Shown piece after piece: positions 1-8,200 of a stretch of 15,338 nucleotides of DNA. Position 1 is the first letter of the stretch; each line of letters starts with the position of its first letter. This DNA is from Candidatus Microgenomates bacterium. GTDB taxonomy: Bacteria; Patescibacteriota; Microgenomatia; UBA1400; PJMF01. Position numbers and translations under genes: made by a program. The notes under the pieces were generated by a model. It was not told the DNA's origin and did not search any database. It saw only the letters and a program-made list of their open reading frames with translations. The stretch lies in the NCBI GenBank assembly GCA_015485595.1, contig WFTH01000081.1, forward strand, positions 1-15,338, written 5' to 3'.

Positions 1-358
1 CAAGGGTGATCTCCTCTGGTTCGATGGTTTTTAAGGTGGTTGTCTGGCCAGGGTAGCCAAGCAGAGGGAGAGCCACCTCTTCTTTACCTTCCCACCGGCG
101 TTGGTTTCTAATTAGACTTGCCAGTTCATACAGGATCTCCTGAACCTCATCTAGCTTAAGTTCTGGCCTAAGCTGTTTGATGTAATCTAGTCGCCGCCAA
201 TGCGGCCCGGGCGAGGTGCTACCACCACTTCTGTCTTGGTTAGTTGATTGGCCTAATGGGGGAGGGTGAATAAACGGCGCTTGAGACACGCCCGATACCT
301 GTGTTTGATCTTTGTTTTGACTAACTGAGCCGGTCTTTGTCTTTATCTTTATGTCCAC
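1..358 (-). CDS. Unrecognised protein, 5' part of a gene that runs off the window
   Basis: An open minus-strand frame starts with GTG at 358 and stays open to base 1, giving 119 residues without a stop. No family is recognised. Residues 1-53 are rich in Ser, Thr, Pro, Gly and Gln and look disordered. From about residue 54 the sequence becomes a charged, amphipathic, helix-like segment (a W-R-R-L-D-Y start, then K-L-D-E-V-Q-E-I-L-Y-E-L), followed by a Leu/Gly/Thr-rich stretch. There is no signal peptide or membrane segment in the visible part, so it is probably cytoplasmic. The GTG was chosen because a stop codon lies upstream in frame (at 376-378) and a TATAAT box lies 5 bases before the GTG; no Shine-Dalgarno is visible. 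It is divergent from the gene at 452. The reading frame is convincing, the start moderately so, and the function unknown. Confidence 0.7.
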   Translation of the reverse strand, partial: MDIKIKTKTGSVSQNKDQTQVSGVSQAPFIHPPPLGQSTNQDRSGGSTSPGPHWRRLDYIKQLRPELKLDEVQEILYELASLIRNQRRWEGKEEVALPLLGYPGQTTTLKTIEPEEITL

Positions 359-363
359 AGGGT

Positions 364-369
364 TATTAT
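364..369 (-). promoter_or_regulatory. TATAAT -10 box just before the GTG at 358
   Basis: A perfect TATAAT reads on the minus strand at 369-364, five bases before the GTG start. Transcription would begin at or next to the start codon, implying a leaderless mRNA. No convincing -35 hexamer sits at normal spacing. Confidence 0.45.
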
Positions 370-413
370 AAAGGGTTTAGATAGTTTTTGGGGAAGAGTG
401 GTACAAACTAATT

Positions 414-442
414 TTAACTTGTTTGCTTTTTTGGTATATAAT
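414..442 (+). promoter_or_regulatory. Promoter for the gene starting at 452
   Basis: TTAACT (414-419) and TATAAT (437-442) are separated by 17 bases. The expected transcription start near 449 falls almost at the ATG at 452. This site lies inside the longest possible reading frame (GTG at 398), which argues that the true start is the ATG at 452 and that the mRNA is nearly leaderless. Confidence 0.5.
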
Positions 443-451
443 GCAACCTAT

Positions 452-2476
452 ATGCCTACCGAAAAAGATTTTATTAACTTCATAACGCAACTCGAAGCAA
501 AAGTTGCTAAAGGATCGCTTTCACCCGATGTTGCAGGTGAATCAATTGGTGATTTAAGTAGCTCAGTTACAACTAGTTTTCAGAAAGGAGAAATCAGCTT
601 TCAAGAAACACTAGAAATAAGGCAAAAATTAAGTTCTTTAAGAAAAAAAATAGAAAATGCGTTTCTTGGGCAGGGAATTTATGAACCTATAGGCTCAGCA
701 GATGAGATAGTTGTAAGAAAATACTTCTCAAAAACAACCTTAGAATTACTAAAAGGAGCATTTTCACCCAGCCCAACTGAAGGAGGGGAGGTTGGTAGGC
801 AAGTTTGGGATGAGGCCATTGAATTTTCTTTGGAAAAGATTAAACAAAAGTTTGTAGGTCATGGGCTATCCCTATCTCCACCTCTAACAGAGGCGGAGTC
901 TGAGCGTCTTTGGCAAGAGTTTAGGGCGTTGGTTCTTTCTGCTAAAGAATTAATCCTTTATCAACTTTTTTATCATGAATCTATAAACATAGATGAGTTG
1001 ACAGCAAAGCAAAACAAGTTGTTAAGAGCTGCTGAAACTCAAGGAGCGTTGGCTGCGTCTCACGGGTTTAACCAACTCGAACTGGTTAAAAGCACAGATA
1101 CTGATCCAGAAAAGTTTTCACCCAACATGGGACTTGTTCAAAAGATGGTCTATGCAATGTTTCAAGAGTTAAAAAAAGACTATGATCCCAACTCAAGAGA
1201 TGGGCAGAGCAGAACCTCTGCTTTTTCTAGGAACACCGACTTCACGGATGGTAAAACAGTGCCGGAATTGATAGAGGTTGTGTCTGGGTTAAATGAGATA
1301 ACTTTAAGGGATGGAAATGTAGTTAGCTTAGGAATTCAGTCAGAGCTGAATAAATTTCCACCAGAAGCTAGGAAGGTAATTAAGCAGATTGCTATATGGA
1401 AAGCATCTAGGGACGATATTGGATCTGACGCAGGAATGTTTCACCTTGGTTATAATAAAGGAGCTCCAAAATACCAGGACGGAGATAACGGTTCAAACGC
1501 AGCGCCCAGATTACTTGCTAACGCGTTATACAGAGTTGGGAAACATAGACAAGATTCATTTGACGCTGGCATTTTCTTTTTGATTGATCCTGTTAATTCT
1601 GAATTTATGGCAAAAGGGAGACCTGCAGGAACAAATGAAAGATACAATCCTCGAGCATGGAGTAATACACAGAACCGGAATATAGTTATTAAATTTTTGG
1701 ATCTAGGCAACTACCTAACGTATCTTTACCCTCAATTAGAAAAGAATAAGGTTGAGATTCCTAGATTCAAACAAAAACATTGGTTTGAACTTTTCCCCAC
1801 ACTAGATAGGCTGTTTAATCAAGAAATTGGCAAGGAGAAAAATGCAAGCGAATATATACAAGCAAGAGATAACATGACTAAAATGTTAGAGTTGGTAGTT
1901 AAATCTCCTTTTTTGACTAAAAAAATATTTGAGGAAGAGAAAGAATCACTCCAGCGTGCAAAAAGAATTCAAGACTCTTTATTTAAACCACTAGCAACAA
2001 ACATATCCTTAATTAACTCATTTATTGGCATGCCTGGAGAAAAGAGAGAGTTTGACTATGTTCATGAACTAATTATTGCCTCATTTAAGTTTGTTATTCT
2101 TAATGCTCTCTGTGCAATTCCCGCTCCAAAAAATTATATGGATTCCAAACATGATGAGACTCTTAGAATAATTGTTGCCAACCTAAAAGAGTATTGGGAA
2201 TCTAACAGCTCTTTAAAGCCATACGTTGATGATATAGAGAGATGGTTGAATACTAATCTAAAGTTATTTAGAAAGCATTACGATTTAACAAATGAGAATG
2301 CTGTTAATCAAAACCGTCAGGCATACTTACTCAAGCTTGATCCAGGTAGATATTTAGGTAATCCAAGGGGGCTTTTGGCAAGAATAAGGGCTAAAAATTC
2401 ATTTCTAACTTCACCCCCTACCGAGCCAATCGACTTTAGTGGGGGTTGGGTGCCAGTTAAAAAGGGCGATGATTAG
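452..2476 (+). CDS. Unrecognised 674-residue soluble protein, AT-rich orphan
   Basis: A long plus-strand gene ending in TAG. The frame can be extended to a GTG at 398, but the ATG at 452 is preferred: the protein then begins M-P-T-E-K-D-F, and a promoter-like TTAACT/TATAAT pair lies just upstream, inside the extension. I recognise no family. There is no signal peptide and no clear membrane segment. It is mostly charged and helix-like, with a possible coiled coil near the N-terminus, so it is probably cytoplasmic. Aromatic-rich patches occur in the middle (around the K-H-W-F-E-L-F-P stretch). Sampled 60-base lines have about 23-30 percent G+C, clearly lower than sampled lines in the pilin genes (up to about 57 percent), so it may be a recent arrival. 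It converges on the VirB6-like gene, with 27 bases between the stops. No hairpin terminator is seen there, only a T-rich stretch. The gene is certain; its function is unknown. Confidence 0.85.
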   Translation: MPTEKDFINFITQLEAKVAKGSLSPDVAGESIGDLSSSVTTSFQKGEISFQETLEIRQKLSSLRKKIENAFLGQGIYEPIGSADEIVVRKYFSKTTLELLKGAFSPSPTEGGEVGRQVWDEAIEFSLEKIKQKFVGHGLSLSPPLTEAESERLWQEFRALVLSAKELILYQLFYHESINIDELTAKQNKLLRAAETQGALAASHGFNQLELVKSTDTDPEKFSPNMGLVQKMVYAMFQELKKDYDPNSRDGQSRTSAFSRNTDFTDGKTVPELIEVVSGLNEITLRDGNVVSLGIQSELNKFPPEARKVIKQIAIWKASRDDIGSDAGMFHLGYNKGAPKYQDGDNGSNAAPRLLANALYRVGKHRQDSFDAGIFFLIDPVNSEFMAKGRPAGTNERYNPRAWSNTQNRNIVIKFLDLGNYLTYLYPQLEKNKVEIPRFKQKHWFELFPTLDRLFNQEIGKEKNASEYIQARDNMTKMLELVVKSPFLTKKIFEEEKESLQRAKRIQDSLFKPLATNISLINSFIGMPGEKREFDYVHELIIASFKFVILNALCAIPAPKNYMDSKHDETLRIIVANLKEYWESNSSLKPYVDDIERWLNTNLKLFRKHYDLTNENAVNQNRQAYLLKLDPGRYLGNPRGLLARIRAKNSFLTSPPTEPIDFSGGWVPVKKGDD

Positions 2477-2503
2477 TTTTCGTTATTTTATTTAAGTTTT
2501 TTT

Positions 2504-4339
2504 CTAAAGTTTGGAGCCTTCTGCAGCACGTTTCTTTAACGCTTCTTCTCTTCTTTTGGCAGTAGCCTTGGCTGCGTTAATTTTTGCATCAAAATTTTCA
2601 GCATCAAAATTAAGTATATTTTTCAAACTAAACTTGCGTCCTCCACTTCTAGTGCGTTTTTCGATTGACTCTGGGGTGTAGTAGCTATATGTTCCATCTA
2701 CTGCTTTTTCCAACCAACCAAGACTGCTAGGAGTCTTTCCTCCTATGCTTGAAGCTAAACTTCCGCCCAGCCTAGCTCCCCTAGATGCCGCAGATGCTGT
2801 TTGAGCTGCTGTATACCTAGAGGCTAGTATTAATCTGTTTATTGGGTTTACGTCCTTTCCGGTAGCCTTCCAGGCTCTAAACATGCTTACAGGCAAAGAA
2901 GCTGCGGCTAAAGTGGCACCCCCCACAGCTTTTGTAGCAATGGGCGTACCTTGCAGTGCCCTTACTGCAAAAGCACTAGCAATCATCTCCCCAATACCAC
3001 CCTTGCCACCTACACCTTCGCGGACGTGTTTAACGATCTCTGGCAAAGCCAACATTAAAGCCAGACCCATCACATAAGCAATCACGGTACCTTGGCCGCT
3101 ACCCCACATAAAAGGAGGCATAAACCCCCCTTGCTGAGACTTAAGCGTGTTACTGGTAAACTGTCCATAAAGGGTAATTACAAACAAGACCGTGGGAAAC
3201 GGTAAGAGATTGCCGACCACCGCTTTAAACCACTTAACAAAGACGTTCTGGCCGGGAATAGCTCCGATCATCAGTTCTAGTGGAGCTAACACAATATGAA
3301 CTACCGCCGTAGCGTAAGCTCTTAAAAGCTCAAAAAACAGTTTAAAAGCCGCGATCAGGATAGCAATAGCGATCACTACGGTTAAAGTTAAACCACCTAT
3401 AAAGCCAAAAAAGCTGTTTACCCAACCAGACACCTCTGCGTTTTTAAGTAGCTCAGAGACGATTGTACCTCCATTACCCACTAAACCACCGCCAGACCCC
3501 CAGCCGGTAGTGGCGGTAAACATGTACTTGACTAGATCGATAAAGTTCATCGAGATGGCGCTTCTGCCGCCAAAATCAGGCTGAAACAAACCTTGAATTA
3601 AGACCATGGAAAGATACATCAAGTCAATAATAAAGCCGGCAATTGCATAAGAAAAGGTAACCAGTATTAACGCGATAATTACGTTTGGAATAGCTTGCTG
3701 GGCGGTAACCGCGGCTTGACCAACTTTGGCCCGGAACATAATCATAAAACCAATGACGATAAAGATAACTACAAAGAAAAGATAAGCGATATTCCGGAAG
3801 GTTTTCCAGACATTTAGTATTGGGTTAAGCGAGGAAAAACCCAGCCCTTGAGCGTAAACTGGGGGAGCCAGATTAAGTGTTTGAGCCACGTCGGCTACAT
3901 AGGTGCGGCTACTGGCGATCGGGTGAGCGTACATAGCATCAATTAAGGAGAAAAGTCCGCCGATAGCACCCTGATAAGCCACTTTAGATTGAGTTGGTAA
4001 TTTGCTAGTGGGTGAGGTGTTGTCAAAACCTGTTTGGGTGCTGCCAGTGGTTTGGTAGTAGGTCTCGATCATCACAAACTGGTAGATGTTGTGCACCAGA
4101 CACTCAAGCGAGGGAGTGTCGCAACCACCGTTTTCTGGATCGATAACCGACATATAGTTATCGATTAGGTCTTGAGCTAAGTAGTAAGTGGAGCGAGGGG
4201 TATCTGACTCAATTTTTAAAGTATCTTCTGGGGTATCTTGGGCTAAGACTTTCTGAGGCTTAATTAAAGAGGGGGTAAAAAAGAAACTGAAAATAAAAAC
4301 TGCCAAGATCTGCCAGTAGAACTTTCTTAAAAACTTCAT
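2504..4339 (-). CDS. VirB6/TrbL-like polytopic membrane protein
   Basis: A 611-residue protein that probably forms the inner-membrane channel part of a type IV secretion or pilus-like apparatus. Residues 1-33 look like a signal peptide ending V-L-A before Q34. Residues 34-180 form an exported domain with two cysteines (C73, C80). Membrane segments lie at about 184-202, 219-250, 308-336, 338-361, 376-392 and 417-433. The stretch L-A-P-L-E-L-M-I-G-A-I-P-G (351-363) between hydrophobic segments is typical of the TrbL/VirB6 type. Residues 440-611 are a Gly/Ala- and Lys/Arg-rich tail, likely cytoplasmic. VirB6/TrbL proteins are known to help substrates cross the inner membrane; assignment here rests on topology and context, not on a catalytic motif. 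A second A-x-A-like site, P-V-Y-A before Q164, precedes the first internal membrane segment. The pilin array downstream supports the call. Confidence 0.72.
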   Translation of the reverse strand: MKFLRKFYWQILAVFIFSFFFTPSLIKPQKVLAQDTPEDTLKIESDTPRSTYYLAQDLIDNYMSVIDPENGGCDTPSLECLVHNIYQFVMIETYYQTTGSTQTGFDNTSPTSKLPTQSKVAYQGAIGGLFSLIDAMYAHPIASSRTYVADVAQTLNLAPPVYAQGLGFSSLNPILNVWKTFRNIAYLFFVVIFIVIGFMIMFRAKVGQAAVTAQQAIPNVIIALILVTFSYAIAGFIIDLMYLSMVLIQGLFQPDFGGRSAISMNFIDLVKYMFTATTGWGSGGGLVGNGGTIVSELLKNAEVSGWVNSFFGFIGGLTLTVVIAIAILIAAFKLFFELLRAYATAVVHIVLAPLELMIGAIPGQNVFVKWFKAVVGNLLPFPTVLFVITLYGQFTSNTLKSQQGGFMPPFMWGSGQGTVIAYVMGLALMLALPEIVKHVREGVGGKGGIGEMIASAFAVRALQGTPIATKAVGGATLAAASLPVSMFRAWKATGKDVNPINRLILASRYTAAQTASAASRGARLGGSLASSIGGKTPSSLGWLEKAVDGTYSYYTPESIEKRTRSGGRKFSLKNILNFDAENFDAKINAAKATAKRREEALKKRAAEGSKL

Positions 4340-4346
4340 CTAGATT

Positions 4347-4355
4347 ATTATAGCA
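4347..4355 (-). promoter_or_regulatory. Extended -10 promoter of the VirB6-like gene
   Basis: The minus strand reads TGCTATAAT at 4355-4347, an extended -10 element (TGn before TATAAT). Only 7 bases separate it from the ATG at 4339, so the transcript should start at or beside the start codon. No Shine-Dalgarno is present. Confidence 0.55.
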
Positions 4356-4370
4356 GAAATCATTTCATCA

Positions 4371-4399
4371 TTGACAGTCTTTTTTTACTGTTTTAGTAT
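4371..4399 (+). promoter_or_regulatory. Promoter of the DHH-like gene
   Basis: A perfect TTGACA (4371-4376) is followed after 17 bases by TAGTAT (4394-4399). The predicted start near 4406 gives a leader of about 65 bases before the ATG at 4471. It lies back to back with the VirB6-like promoter in the 131-base divergent gap. Confidence 0.6.
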
Positions 4400-4452
4400 G
4401 AGTTTGTTATATTTTTCCCTGCCCGCAAAGGCTACTAACTTTTAGTTTAGTT

Positions 4453-4459
4453 AAAGGAG
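4453..4459 (+). promoter_or_regulatory. Shine-Dalgarno of the DHH-like gene
   Basis: AAAGGAG lies 11 bases before the ATG at 4471, a slightly long spacing. It is one of only two clear ribosome binding sites in the window, and it supports this start codon. Confidence 0.55.
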
Positions 4460-4470
4460 CTTGTTAAAGT

Positions 4471-5265
4471 ATGCTAGATGACTCCCAGCTATCTCAACTA
4501 AAGAACTTAAGTGAGACCGCTTCAAACCACCTAGTGCTTTATGATGTCAGCGCCAAAGACAGCATCTTGGCAGCAGCTAGTGGCTGGTATCTAGCTTTGA
4601 AAGAGAGGGGAGTGGATGTGAGCTTGGCAGCGCTAAAAAAGCCAACCAATAAGCGTCTTAATGGGTTAAAGGCAACCGAGACAGATCTGGGCAAGCAGAA
4701 CCTAACCATTAGTTTTGACTACCACGAAGAAGCGGTTGACAAGATTAGTTACCACATAGGCCAGGAGACAAAAAAGTTTTACCTAACTATCAAGCCTAAG
4801 AAAGGCCATAAGCCGCTTGAGGCTAAAACGGTAGAGTTTGCCTATACCGGGTTTGAGGCAGACATCATCTATGTTTTTGGGGTTAGCAAGCTAGAGGATC
4901 TGGATAAGCTTTATTTTGGATATGAGGAGCAGTTTAAACAGATACCGCTGGTGGCCTTTCATACTCAAGGGTTAGATTACGGCACAATCAAGATCTACAA
5001 CCAAGCTCCGGCTTTAAGTGAGGATGTTTTTCGCTTATTGACTCGCTTGGTTTGGCCGATCACACCAGATGTAGCCACCGACTTACTGTACGGTATTGAG
5101 GCAGAGACCAAGGGTTTAACTTCGCCACTGGCTACCGCCGAGACGTTTGATGCGGTAGCCAGACTCATGAAGTTGGGAGCAAAACGAGTTTGGTTAAAGA
5201 AAAAAAGACCAAGGCCAACTGCTAGTTTAAAAAGAGAAAAGAAAGAGGTGGTGGTTAAGGCTTAA
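4471..5265 (+). CDS. DHH-phosphoesterase-fold protein, probably inactive (NrnA-like pseudoenzyme)
   Basis: A 264-residue soluble protein whose layout follows the DHH/NrnA family, which in active members cleaves nanoRNA, pAp or cyclic dinucleotides. Residues 19-52 match the first Rossmann-like unit, but where NrnA has H-x-x-P-D-G-D there is Y-D-V-S-A-K-D-S. At 130-147 the strand that should carry a metal-binding Asp reads Y-V-F-G. Where the DHH triplet is expected (163-165) the sequence is F-H-T. Residues 201-237 correspond to the NrnA segment G-I-x-T-D-T-G, here G-I-E-A-E-T-K-G, followed by a well-kept helix ending in K-L-G-A. Nearly all metal ligands are therefore lost while the fold pattern remains, suggesting a binding or structural role. 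The C-terminus is a basic Lys/Arg tail. It is divergent from the VirB6-like gene and convergent with the 1275-residue gene, with 20 bases between the stops. Confidence 0.68.
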   Translation: MLDDSQLSQLKNLSETASNHLVLYDVSAKDSILAAASGWYLALKERGVDVSLAALKKPTNKRLNGLKATETDLGKQNLTISFDYHEEAVDKISYHIGQETKKFYLTIKPKKGHKPLEAKTVEFAYTGFEADIIYVFGVSKLEDLDKLYFGYEEQFKQIPLVAFHTQGLDYGTIKIYNQAPALSEDVFRLLTRLVWPITPDVATDLLYGIEAETKGLTSPLATAETFDAVARLMKLGAKRVWLKKKRPRPTASLKREKKEVVVKA

Positions 5266-5285
5266 GGGGGTTTAAGAGGTGATTT

Positions 5286-8200
5286 TTAAATGGGGCAGTC
5301 GCTGGCTGAAAACTCCTTTAGAATGTTCGGGAAGATGGCTCGGCAGCAGATGTTGGAACTTAGGTTGTTTAGGTTAAGTCCGGGCCTGCCCGTAATATCT
5401 AGATATTTCTGTAGATTATCTGGGTTTTTGGTTAAAAACTGCTGGATGAGTGAGGGGTTTGAGCTGCAGCCGTAGTCGGATTTAACTTGATCTCCATAAA
5501 GACCACCACAGGCACTGTTTAAGGCTAGATCGTAAGAATTGTCCAGTTGGCACATAACTTGATCATTTCCAACTTGTGTTAGAACCTCTTCTCCTGGTTT
5601 GGCTCCACTTGATCCACCCGGCATGTTTGAGTTAAGAGTCAGCTTAGCACAGTACTGTTCTTTGGTGGGGCCGATGCTAAACTTAATTAAAGATGATTCG
5701 CCAACGGCAACCAAATTAGTACTTGTTTCTTTTTCGATGCCATCTTGACTAACAATCACGGTTTTGCTGGAGATACAAGCACTATCCACCGGAGCAAAAA
5801 TGGCATAGTGTCCGGCCTTGACCTTTAGATTAAGTACTACGTTCATGTAGCCTTTTGCGTCTGTTTGACCTGGGTCGGGGTGGTACTTAAGTTTAGCAGC
5901 GTTATTACGCCAGTAGTTAAAGTCCAAGAGTTCTAGATCAGTAACATCGTTGGGAATATACCAAATCTCAAAATGAGATTTATCGTTTCCGCCACAGCTA
6001 CGATTCCTACCACCATGACCAAGTGATTTCTGCCACTGACCTGGGTTCATCGGTGTTAGACTACCCGTAGTAATTAAAGTGGCTCCATCGATCACCATGC
6101 TGGCTAGTTTTAGTCTGTAAGGGGATTTTTCGTCTAAAAAGTAAAATTTGTCGTTTGAGGTTACCGGTTTTTGACAGTGATCACTACCCAAATCCTTACA
6201 GATCTTAAAGTTAATCGTTTCGTTTGTAACCGTGTCTTGTTGGACGCTGCAGTAAGCTCCCACAATGGTAGAGGGGTTGGTTTTCATGTATCTTGGGGCT
6301 ACGTCTTCGCCACTACAAGTACCCAAAAGGTACTCTTCGGTGGTTTTACACTGAGCTAAGTAGGCTCGTGGAGCATCTTTGAGTGTGTTTAGGTTAAGTT
6401 GGATCACTCTCATAAAGTAACCTATCCCTCCGCCAATAACGCGAATCGGGTCGGTTATGAGCTTGCTAATAGAGGCGGTGAAGCTTTTAGTGATGCTTTT
6501 AACTTCGTCTGCGCAGATTTGCCCCCCATCTGGGTTTGGAAGACATATTTTTTTGCCGGTTTTTTCTTGACCTGCTACAAAGGAGCGACCTTCACTACCT
6601 GGAGTAAAGTTAGTCAGAGTGCTTTGCATGGGGAAGCCAGATTTTTTATAAGGATCTCGGTAGTTTAGGGACTTAAGTTCTTCGGTGGTAAAAAAGGCTC
6701 CAGCTAGGGCCTCCTCGACCTCTTTAAGTTCATATCCGGCGGGGTAGACCAAGTAAAACTTAACCTCGGTTTCTCCTCCTTGTTTATAGGTATCTGGTTT
6801 GACCTCATACTCTGATTTAATCTCTACCTCGGCTGTCTCGTTTCCCTCTAGACTATCCGGTTTAAACAAAAACTTTAAAATCTCTTTACCAAAGGTTTCT
6901 TTAAACGCTGCTTGATTTGCATCGTTAAGCTTTAGGTTTGCGTTATCGCTAATGATAGAGCTACCTTCAAAGCTTGTGTTAGTGCAAAACATCTCTTTTC
7001 TTAGCTCATCATCTCGCCACTGACCGTTAATAATGTCGATTAAAGCTCGACCCAAAGGAGCTTGCTTGGGATCACAAGCTGTGCCGCCACCAGCGCAGTA
7101 GATAGCATCTTCTCCTGGAATCTGATTGTGAGCTAGTGTAGCCAGATCCCTTAGTCTTTGAGATAACTCCTGCCTTTTTTCGTCTTGTTCAAGTTGCTTG
7201 TTTATAGCAGTTAGGCTCTTTTGAGTGAGCTTTAGGGGGTCGATTCTTTCTTCAAAGTTGTCTCTTATCTGGTTTGGAGACACTTGGTTGTTTATGAGTT
7301 TTTTTAGATAGTCGGTGCGCTTGTTTACTTCATCCAAGACCTCGTTTGTGCCCAGATCTGGAATCTTAAAAGCAATGGCCAAGGTTTCCTCCCAACTAGC
7401 TTGCTCGTTCTTTGGTAAGAAGAAGTTAAACAGCCTGTTTGGTTCTTTTGGCACCTGCTTAACAGACATAACCAAAAAGGCCAGTCGGTAAGCTCGATCT
7501 AGATAGAGGGGGGTAAGGTAAAGTGCTTGAACCATCTTTTTTATCTTTTCGTCATTAGGATACTTGGCTAACCAGTCGTTACATGGTTCGTCTATCTTGT
7601 TGCCTAGCCTGGGGGTGTTTGTCATTACGGTGCCAAGCAGTGTTCGGTAGGTGAACTCCGTGTCTGGTATTTTTTGATCATAAAGGGCGCACACATCTGG
7701 ATTTTCTAGCTTCTCACAAAAGATCTTAGTCTGAACCAACAACCTGATGGCGGTCTTACATCTTTGAGGTCGAGTTAAAAGCGAGTTTATAGGTCCAGAG
7801 TTTAGCTCGGCTTGACTGACTGAGTCTGGATCTTTGGTATCCAGAAACCCAAAAAACTCCTCCATCGAGGCAAAAAGAAAACGTTTATCCGATGTGTCTC
7901 TAAAAATAGGGGTGCGAGCGCCAGTAAAGTCAAGCACAAACTTGGAGTTAAACGGCATAGTAATAGGACCGTTAAGCTCAAGAAACTTTTTAACAATGTC
8001 TTGAGGGCCAAGTGAGGGGTTAAGGTAGTACTTGGGAGTGGCGCAGTAGGCTTGGTAGCCTTGGCTAACTAGCTCGGAACGGATGGCGTTAACATCTTTT
8101 GTTTTAAGGCTTTTTATGGGGTAAAGGTAGAACTTGGTCTCGTCTATGTCGTAATCATCAAACCGGGACTTATCGTAACCGGAGTCTTTGTTAATTTTTT

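Noticed and set aside
398..451. 18-codon N-terminal extension of the 452-2476 gene from a GTG
   Set aside because: The extension contains a promoter-like TATAAT, lacks a ribosome site and adds a hydrophobic start out of character with the soluble protein.
2477..2503. Terminator between the convergent genes at 2476 and 2504
   Set aside because: The gap is T-rich but shows no stem; termination there cannot be supported.
4471..5265. Active NrnA-type oligoribonuclease
   Set aside because: The fold pattern is present but the D-H-H triplet and other metal ligands are replaced, so activity is unlikely.
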